From positions 2,308,299 through 2,372,298 of the forward strand of contig KL647304.1 of NCBI GenBank assembly GCA_000727475.1: DNA of 64,000 bases, read 5' to 3'. The stretch is from Sarcocystis neurona (taxonomy: Eukaryota; Apicomplexa; Conoidasida; Eucoccidiorida; Sarcocystidae). The position numbers were made by a program, and so were the translations under genes. Shown piece by piece: positions 56,419 through 64,000 of this stretch. A model generated the notes under the pieces. The model did no database searches and had not been told where the DNA came from. It saw only the letters and a list, made by a program, of their open reading frames with translations. The first letter of the stretch is position 1. Each line of letters starts with the position of its first letter.

Positions 56419-57788
56419 CTGCAAAAAAGTAGCCCACCGCAAACGCATGCAAGCACGCCTCAGATCACACCATGCGCGCTATCTGTAGCACGCCAGCTGC
56501 TCGCGCGCGCCACCAGGCCCAGCACGGCCACCCAGCCTCATGCATGCTCCGCGCCTCCAACAAAGTTGCACACTCTCTCAGGCGTATAATAGATACACGT
56601 GGACCACCCCAAGGGATACACCAGAGCCACAAGCGCGCATGCAGGCCCAGCCACCTGCAGAACTGCTGAGTCTTCCCACCACGGCTCCGCATACAAGCCG
56701 CACGGTGCAGCTAGCTGGCGTGTCGTTCTTCGCATGCATGTGACCATGTGTCAACAGACACCATACGCACCATCCAGCTAGCTGCGACAGAAACCACCGA
56801 GCTACCAACACACACACATGCACACATCCACGCAGAGAGGCAGACGACAAAATTTTGTTCCCCCTCCATCCCGTCGCGAGGGTGCGCGCTCCACCGACTG
56901 GAGGCCGACTTGGAGACGGCGAAGTGAGAAAACGAGTGTCAGAGGCACGCGTCCACGTACTGCGGCACATCCACACATGAAGAAATTCCTATACTAGCTA
57001 CACACATAAAGACACCAGCAAAAAGCGAGAATCACATACTCCTACGTACACCCGCAGACCGGCGGCGGGGCAGCTCAGAGACCACGGATGTCCGCAAACA
57101 TGCCCACGACCCACCTGCACGCACTTCTTCTATGTGTTAAAAGACGCGCAAGTGTATCTGTTTAATACGCATGCACGACTGAAGACGACACACACACACA
57201 CATATATACATACGCGCGTGTGTATGTATAAAGGAAGCAAGGAACGCATATACATATACACCGATACGTACATGCAGATAAAGAGGACCGAGGGAATAGA
57301 GGAAGAAGGCTCGAACCCTTGAACTTCATGTGTATCTGGTAGACGCACAAGAAACTACGCGGCAAAACACACGACGTGGGTCACACGGAGTACGTCTCAG
57401 GCGAGACACCCAGGGACATATCCACCCCGCTACAAATGCGCCCGTAGCTATACACACGTGCACACATACATACACGTACACATACACACATATTTAGAGA
57501 GAGGAAGTATTTGCAGCTGAGCCTGTCTCTTGCAGTAGAAAAGCTCGCTTGGGTACGTGGCTGACTGCCTCGTGACTGTGCACCGTGTGTCGGCGCGCTG
57601 AAAGAGAGGAAACGCGAGGCATGCAGAGAGAACGCCAGGCACAGAGAGAGAGAGAGGAAACGGGAAAAAACCCATATACATACTTTAAATACATAAACTT
57701 ACGTACAACGGTGTACTCGCATATCCACACATATGTATACATATGGAGAGAGCGGGCCAACAGGTGACAGGGGGCGCATGCAAGGTAC

Positions 57789-57958
57789 CTGCAGGACTTC
57801 CGCTGACGAGTAGCTGCAGTTCATCAGGATTAAACATTTGAAGCCAACACAGTGGCACGACGCACGACAGGCCCTGCAGAAATGCCCGGGTCTGCTTCTC
57901 GATCTGCTGTGTGCACTTGTAGTGCGCGACCGCCTGGACGTAGCGCAGCTTCGACTCG
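57789..57958 (-). CDS. HECT E3 ubiquitin ligase, exon 6
   Basis: This 170-nt exon encodes ESKLRYVQAVAHYKCTQQI, then AFLQGLSCVVPLCWLQMFNP and DELQLLVSG, a highly conserved HECT N-lobe block. The acceptor ATCGACAG ends at 57959. The first base C completes the Asn codon left in phase 2 by exon 5. The donor GCAG|GTACCT lies at 57788 (phase 1). The acceptor is preceded by a GT-rich tract. Confidence 0.92.
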
Positions 57959-59735
57959 CTGTCGATCACGTCACACCCACACACACACACGTACATGTGT
58001 ATCAACCCCCACCATCCCCTTCTTCTCCTTCTTCTTAGACGACGACAACGTCTTCTTTCCGTCCCACAGAAAAAATTCCCTCTCTTTCTACACACACATA
58101 TATATATATATATACAGGGACATGGGGCATGTGTGGATACGCGCATGCACGTGTGCGGCACAAGAAAAAACGCACAAGTTCGTTCTTCTTCACAGCTCTC
58201 CCCCCCACACAGACGCACCCCCACACCCGTGCAGAAACGGCAAATCGCCGGGGACAAATCGCCGGGGTTCGCCGCTTTTCTTTCTTCTCCCTTCCCCTGA
58301 TGGGGAAAGTGGACTTTCTGTGGGGAAGGACGAACAAGCGAGGAGCGCGCTCAAGTGAAGGTGGGGACGTGGACTTTTCTGTGGAAAAGGAAGAAGAAAA
58401 GAGAGCCGTTCACGCCCGCCAGTTCGCGCAGCTCTTCTTCGTGTCCTTCTTTCTGCAAAGAAGCCACCTTCACAGGCTCGCTGTGCGCGGCTGCAGTCCT
58501 GCGCTCCTGTCCCTCCCCGGCCAGCACTCGGCCCCCGCCAAAAGACCCCTTTTATATCTCCTTCTTCTAAGACAACCAGAAAGACGTGCTCTCTCTGTTG
58601 CCAGAAAAGTTCTCCCTTTCTCTGCCCTTTCTCTCTCGGCAGGCAGGCACGCGTCGTTGGCAGCCCGTACCGTACTCACACACACACCCTCTGCTGCTGC
58701 GGTATATAGAGATAAGCCACAGACACGTACGGCCGGGGAAAAGCGGGGGGGGGGGGGGAGGAGGGGCGCGGAGGGCGACTCCGATACACCGGCACATCTT
58801 CGCCGGGCGACACGCAGAGAGACGCGCACACCCCACATACCCCGGTGCATGCGTGGAGAAAAATATTCCCCAATCCCCGCATATAACAGATGTGTGGCCT
58901 CTATATAGCGTGAAAACATCGACAGCCCTTATTCGTAGGTGCCCTCGACACTCGGAAAACAGAGTAACGAGGGATACGGTGAGACAGCCAGTCACGAGGT
59001 GTACAGACACCTGAGCCGCCGAGAGATACCGGCACGTTCCAACTGCTAGCCACACGCCCCTGCATGCAAACGGCGGTCGTTTTTAGTGAAATCATAAAAA
59101 AGGAGACGCCGACGCCGCGTGCTGCCACATTCGAAAGCAGACAAAAACTCCTCTGCTACCCACACACCCTCTCCATATATATACACGCTCGAACGTATAT
59201 AGAGAGAGACACACGTATGTACATACACTGGTGTAAGGTGCCCATACATACACATATATAGAGACACATATATATACATAGAGGAATAGAGACGGAGACC
59301 GAGCTACGACGTCTCTCTCTACAAAATCTTCCTTCTTTTTGTCTGAGAATACCAGCAGACTCATTATCTCCCACTACGTACATAAATACATATATATGTG
59401 TATTCTCTGTTACCCAGACATATATACATATATATGTGCTTCTTATCAGTCACCCATCCCCACCCGTATATATATATGTGTGTAATGAGTCATTCATATC
59501 AACAGAGATATATATACTTTTGCGGACGTATGTGTAATATATATATGTGTGTATATTCACAAAAGAGAGGTCTCTATATGGACGTAAATACTGACGCGAA
59601 CGTGGAGCACCGATCCACCGCATCGCAGCCACCCCCACCCCCAGGCAGCCACCGATACACATATACATATATATATGAAGAGGGAGGAGAAGCACTTTGT
59701 TTGAGGACTTGTGCTTCGGACTGCTGTTTTCTTAC

Positions 59736-59983
59736 TTGGTGACGGAAATGTTCCGCCCGTTGGGAATGAGGTCGTCTTCTGCGTTGCCACACAAATCACC
59801 TTTGCCAATGCTAAAGGTAAGGGAGAGAGAGGAGACGTTGTCGAAGTCTCGCAGAAACAGCAGCCCGCGGTGAACCCCGGGGTCCAACGCCTGCACGTCG
59901 TCGACGTAATTTCTCCGCCCCAACAGCAAATTCAAAAAGACGCGGTTCAGCTGCGGCTCGATCAAAATCTTCTCGTACAGCGC
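59736..59983 (-). CDS. HECT E3 ubiquitin ligase, exon 5
   Basis: This 248-nt exon encodes ALYEKILIEPQLNRVFLNLL, then VDDVQALDPGVHRGLLFLRD, then SLSLTFSIGKGD and DLIPNGRNISVT. The D-x-x-x-LDP and LIPNG-x-x-x-VT signatures are standard for the HECT N-lobe, including the E2-binding subdomain. The acceptor GTGCTGCAG ends at 59984 and the donor GTAAGA starts at 59735 (phase 2). Confidence 0.93.
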
Positions 59984-60877
59984 CTGCAGCACGCACACAC
60001 AGAAGACCAGCAAAACGGCCAGCAAGTCGGGAGACGACAGCAGCACGGGAGACACACGGCGAGGACTGCGGGCAGCCACCGAGGGGGGGGCGCCCCACCT
60101 CTCCTCTCGACGTCCGTGGCAAAAAGTCCTCCTCCCCTCTCTGCATGCACATACCTACAACATACATATATGCGCGCATGCATACATTCGCGATAGATAG
60201 GAAGACACATATACATCGCGGTATGGAAGAGCACGTCATACATGCATGCGGAAATATATACATATACATGTGGACACACATACACACAACTATACCCATA
60301 TACATATATATTTACGTACATTTGTATGAGAAATACATGCATGCGCTAACATATATATATACGTTGCGTAGACATATGTGGTGGCCTCCAAATGTGGAAC
60401 ACCTCTGCCTCGAAAAAGGGTGGAAAAATACTGAGCCCACCATCGTCCGGTGTCCTCACATGAAGGCGGATATACACCACACGAGCGTACCTTCTGCAGG
60501 ATGACGCCGTCTCAGCAACTACCGCACTTCAACAGAGTAATACTGCTGTTTCATATACGTATACAGACGTACACATACCACTTTCACATACATATACATA
60601 TAGAAGGAGAGAGAACAGTACTGCTGCCTTCATATATATATATTATTACATATACACAGCATTCTTACAAATATATATACATTCAATTTCACGTGTACTT
60701 GTGTACTGTGTGTCGAGACAGAGAGACAGACAGACACAATACTGCTGCCCATGTATATGTGTACACATTCACACACCACTTTCATATATGTGGCCGGTCC
60801 CTCGAGTAGGTCCATAAATGGCCTAGATAGAAGGAATATTGAGAAGAGAGAACAGATATTGGCAGGGCGCGTCTTAC

Positions 60878-60976
60878 TTTCCCCAGTACTTTGCCTAACG
60901 CGCAGTAGAGAGCTTCTGCATGCGGATGAATTATTGGCGCGTTAGGATTTGGGTAGACAGATTGATCCTCCGACGC
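60878..60976 (-). CDS. HECT E3 ubiquitin ligase, exon 4
   Basis: This 99-nt exon encodes ASEDQSVYPNPNAPIIHP and ALYCALGKVLGK. It carries the YPNP and GK-x-LGK motifs of HECT N-lobes. The acceptor is a CTTCTTCTTCTTGTTGACAG run ending at 60977, and the donor GTAAGA starts at 60877. It is phase 0 at both ends and joins exon 5 at the GK-ALYE boundary, where other HECT proteins read GK-A-x-Y-E. Confidence 0.93.
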
Positions 60977-61181
60977 CTGTCAACAAGAAGAAGAAGAAAG
61001 GGAATATATTTGCTGAGAGCATAATTCAACAGAGTAGGTTTTCCTGTCCTCAAAAGGCAGCCAGCGGAGGAGCAGCAGGAGCAGCAGAGCGAGGAGCACC
61101 ATCAGGGGAAACACATGCAGCAGCAGCAGCAGCCGGAGTTTAGGTGTGCACGGTGGATATTTTTCTTTCATTTAGTCTCAC

Positions 61182-61229
61182 CAGGAAAAGGCCGTAGTTC
61201 GGATCAAAAACTTTCTTCGACAGCAAATT
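61182..61229 (-). CDS. HECT E3 ubiquitin ligase, exon 3 (48-nt microexon)
   Basis: Only 16 residues are encoded, NLLSKKVFDPNYGLFL, matching the HECT segment that follows the FKEF motif. The acceptor is the end of a CTG run (CTGCTGCTGTTGCAG, ending 61230) and the donor is GTGAGA starting at 61181. It is phase 0 at both ends. A CAG array on the plus strand (about 61,235-61,375), which reads CTG on the gene strand, lies immediately upstream in gene orientation. Confidence 0.9.
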
Positions 61230-61234
61230 CTGCA

Positions 61235-61375
61235 ACAGCAGCAGCATCGCAACACGGCAGCCGCAGCAGCACATGCAGCGACGCAGCAGCAGAAGCAGAA
61301 GCAGCAGCAGCAGCAGATGCGGCAGCAGCAGCAGATGCGGCAGCAGCAGACACAGCAAGACAGCAAACCTCAAGC
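61235..61375. repeat. CAG array in a HECT gene intron
   Basis: CAG-rich sequence with GAAGCA, GATGCG and ACA interruptions lies immediately upstream (gene orientation) of exon 3. The gene strand reads CTG. Smaller arrays of the same orientation lie at about 62,495-62,525 and 63,070-63,115, upstream of exon 2 and downstream of exon 1. Confidence 0.85.
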
Positions 61376-61666
61376 AGCAGTAGCGGTACGAGGACCACAC
61401 CCCTCGGCGCAACGGGACCCGGTGCCATAGCGACTGTGGCGCAGTCCGCAGCAGCAGCACCGGCAGCACCCGAAGAGGGCCCACACGTTTACATATACAA
61501 TATGGACATGGGAAGAGGCATGTATATGCATATTTATAAAGTAGAACATCTGCAAATATATATGTGGGTACAGACGGCTCCTCTCTCTTTCAAAACAAAT
61601 GCGCCCAACTAGGCGCGATATACATATATACGTATATGCATATACATCCGTGTCTCTCTCACTCTG

Positions 61667-61765
61667 TGGTATGTATGTATGTATGTATGGAATGTATGTA
61701 TGTATGTATGGAATGTATGTATGGAATGTATGTATGGAATGTATGTATGTACGTATGTATGTCTT
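61667..61765. repeat. GTATGTATGGAAT-type tandem repeat
   Basis: Runs of GTATGTAT separated by GGAAT give about five to six units of 14-22 nt. They lie in the intron between HECT exons 2 and 3. A (TA)n tract follows at about 61,842-61,865. Confidence 0.85.
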
Positions 61766-62394
61766 CCTCTCTATCTCTCCATATATACATATATGTGTAA
61801 CTGTTCCTCCCAGTGCCCGAGACATATACATATACGCGCGTAATATATATATATATATATATATGTATTGCTCTCTCTGCACATATAAATATATTCCTCA
61901 GCCGTTATATATAACATTGTTGGTTTGTGTGTCTCCGTCTGTCCCTTTCTGTGGCTCGCGGTATCTGCTTTTCTTTCGCAGTTTGTCTCTGCAGACCCCT
62001 TGGCGCTGCAACAGTGCGGCGCCGGTCTTCCTCGGCGAGGAATTTCGTCTGCGCGTCGAGACGCGTTTTTATAAAATTCGCACGAAGAGGGGGACCTCCC
62101 ACTTCCCCGCAACACCCCACACCACGAAGGCGCGGTCGGCGCGTCGCGCACGCGTGCGGTGTACAGACACCAGGCAAGACAGCGTGGTGCTGCTCTTCTT
62201 CAGCAGCTACGACGAAAATCTCCCCAGCCCTGCGGATCTCCACCAATTCACGAAACGACACGCACACCCACACATATATCTACGAAGACGGACGCATGCA
62301 AATATAGCCGGGGGACACACGCACATATCTGCGCACGCAAGCCACGGAGACGCGGCATCGCAGCGAGTGGCGCCGGCACGAAGACAACACGCAC

Positions 62395-62492
62395 CAGAAA
62401 TTCCTTAAATAGGCCGCCAGCATCAACGCCCTCCTCCGTGCTGCCATCGTTGGACACAAACTGAACGCGGAAGACTCCCTTCAAATCTGTCT
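62395..62492 (-). CDS. HECT E3 ubiquitin ligase, exon 2
   Basis: This 98-nt exon encodes ETDLKGVFRVQFVSNDG and EEGVDAGGLFKEFL, the start of the HECT N-lobe. The acceptor ends a CTG-containing tract (GTGCTGCTGCAG, ending 62493) and the donor is GTGCGT starting at 62394. Its first two bases complete a Glu codon with exon 1, and it ends in phase 0. Confidence 0.92.
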
Positions 62493-63149
62493 CTGCAGCA
62501 GCACAAACAGCAGCAACAGCAGCACGCCGACACATGCACATTTATGTATATGGAGAGACAGATGGCAAGATAGGCGGAGACGTGGACGTGTCTATATATG
62601 TGCGCAGCACATGTATATGTGTAGTCGTCTACACTGCCTTGTACGGTCATAAACCTCAATCCACGTCTTTACTTATATACGTATATATATGTGGATGCAC
62701 AGTGAATATACACATACGTACATATATAAATATATGATACACGCTGAGACATATACAGAGGTACATACTCGTACCAAAACAAGCGGAATACAGGCATGCA
62801 TACGCTGCGGACATCACGAGACAGAGTCATGCATATATATATTTATTGCGGAGATGCGCAGTACGGGTGCTGGCAGGGATATACATATATATATATATAT
62901 ATAGCGAGAGCCGGGGATAGAGGGAGAAGAAAACGATATACGTCTTCATATGCGTCAGTTTACATATACGACACACGTGAAGCGCGGGAGAAGCAGAAGC
63001 AACATCTGCCGTGTGGTCTGGCGATCCTGCTGCGCTGCTGCGCTCCGGAGTGTCCCAAAGAAGTTCCACCAGCAGCAGCAGCAACAAACGCAGCAGCAAC
63101 AGCAACAGCAGCAACAACACTAGCAGTTGCGACAGCAAGAAACACTCAC

Positions 63150-63185
63150 CCTCCGAATATCCCAGCGCATAGAGTCCGTCCTCAA
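63150..63185 (-). CDS. HECT E3 ubiquitin ligase, exon 1 recognised (36-nt microexon)
   Basis: This 36-nt exon encodes EDGLYALGYSE, the segment just before the conserved K-G-x-x-R-V-x-F motif; UBE3B/UBE3C proteins have an EDGY-x-x-L segment here. The acceptor GTTGTGTTGCTGCAG ends at 63186 and the donor GTGAGT starts at 63149. Start phase (two bases completing a codon) and end phase (one base) both fit. The preceding exon was not found in the last 800 bp and probably lies beyond the window. Its call depends on position and phase because it is so short. Confidence 0.8.
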
Positions 63186-63312
63186 CTGCAGCAACACAAC
63201 AGCAACAGTATGTCCGCACGCCCACGCATAGGAGCTTTTTGCTTCTCGACCCCGGCTTGTGCCGATACTACTCAACAACTTCGTACAAACACTTCTATAC
63301 TCTTATATATGT

Positions 63313-63353
<41 letters not shown>

Positions 63354-64000
63354 TGCCCCTGCATAGCTGCGGTATCACGCACATACATGTATTTAAATTT
63401 CGTGACAATACCAACAGGGACACATATGAGATGATGAATCTGCATCTATGCAGGTGTACGTGTCTCGACCCTAAATATACGTATATGCGTACAAACACAT
63501 CAAACACACACACACACACATATACTTTATATGTAGGTATACTTTTACATACATATAGAGATATATATACATACATACATATACATATATATACACACAT
63601 ATACATACATACATACACATACATACATATACATACATATACATACATATACATACATATACATACATATATATATACACACATATACATACATACGTAT
63701 AGACGCATACATATACACACACACATACATACGTGAATACACATATATACGTATAGATACATACGTGTACAGGCACGCATATATATATATATATATGGCA
63801 AAGGGAGGAGTTTCTTTCGGCTGTTAGTTGCTGCTCCAGATGTGGGGTGTCATGTGCGGTCTTCTCGCTGCTTCTCCTCTTCGTTTTCCTCTCAAAAGTG
63901 CTGCGCTGTGCCTTGCTGCTGTGCCTTGCTGCTGTGCCGTGCTGCTGTGCCGTGCTGCTGTGCCGTGCTGCTGTGCCGTGCTGCTGTGCCGTGCTGCTGT
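63186..64000. other. Right-edge non-coding stretch with microsatellites
   Basis: A (TA)n tract lies at about 63,318-63,350, and ATACATAC repeats fill about 63,500-63,800. The remaining non-repetitive sequence at about 63,810-63,905 shows no exon with HECT-family similarity on the minus strand. Confidence 0.6.
63909..63999. repeat. 13-bp tandem repeat TGCCGTGCTGCTG, seven copies, reaching the window edge
   Basis: There are seven exact-length units: the first two read TGCCTTGCTGCTG, the last five TGCCGTGCTGCTG. The array probably continues past the window. A 13-nt period cycles through all reading frames, so it is unlikely to be coding. Confidence 0.92.

Noticed and set aside
1..64000. tRNA, rRNA and telomere-like heptamer arrays
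   Set aside because: No cloverleaf, rRNA segment or AAACCCT array was recognised by eye. A tRNAscan or Infernal search would be needed to exclude small RNA genes.

Overview
The window looks like nuclear DNA of a coccidian apicomplexan, most probably an Eimeria species. The evidence is the dense CAG/CTG trinucleotide arrays inside and around genes, proteins with long Gln/Ala/Ser runs, many small exons with GT-AG introns, and a clear alveolin (inner membrane complex) gene. No AAACCCT telomere-like arrays were noticed, and the species cannot be named from this window alone. Open frames in the repeat-rich parts are unreliable: CAG arrays are open in all six frames, and TATG/ATAC arrays translate as Tyr/Ile/Val/Cys strings. 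Gene calls here therefore rest on family recognition, splice-site phase, or non-repetitive coding sequence.

Layout. (1) 1-5.3 kb: minus-strand alveolin gene, with three phase-0 exons recognised and its 3' end off the left edge. (2) 7.4-8.5 kb: exon fragments of an unrecognised minus-strand gene. (3) 9.37-9.74 kb: a perfect 66-bp inverted repeat with a 236-bp spacer. (4) 10.7-11.7 kb: a minus-strand poly-Gln protein. (5) About 13.4-28.7 kb: an island almost free of microsatellites. Its only convincing gene is an intronless plus-strand ORF for a 1,196-residue protein made of about 14 degenerate Trp-rich repeats. This is the most novel item in the window. (6) 29.4-33.0 kb: minus-strand exons, including a Gln/Glu-rich protein with a membrane segment. 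(7) 33-35.3 kb: TATG-type microsatellites. (8) 35.4-39.9 kb: a Ser-rich probable secreted protein, an Ala/Lys-repeat protein, and strand-ambiguous sequence. (9) 39.9-41.4 kb: microsatellites. (10) 41.4-51.4 kb: the densest CAG/CTG block, containing a plus-strand two-exon gene for an acidic Gln/Glu/Ala-rich protein of at least 1,041 residues. (11) 51.4-55 kb: microsatellites and one terminal exon. (12) 55.1-63.2 kb: eight minus-strand exons that join in phase to give a complete HECT ubiquitin-ligase domain of the UBE3B/UBE3C type. The rest of that gene lies beyond the right edge.

A recurring pattern links the repeat-rich genes. Where exon and intron can be told apart, the sense strand carries CAG in exons and CTG in introns, and CTG tracts running into CAG often form the 3' splice site. 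The genes do not form an obvious pathway. Ubiquitin ligation and the pellicle cytoskeleton are the only recognisable functions.
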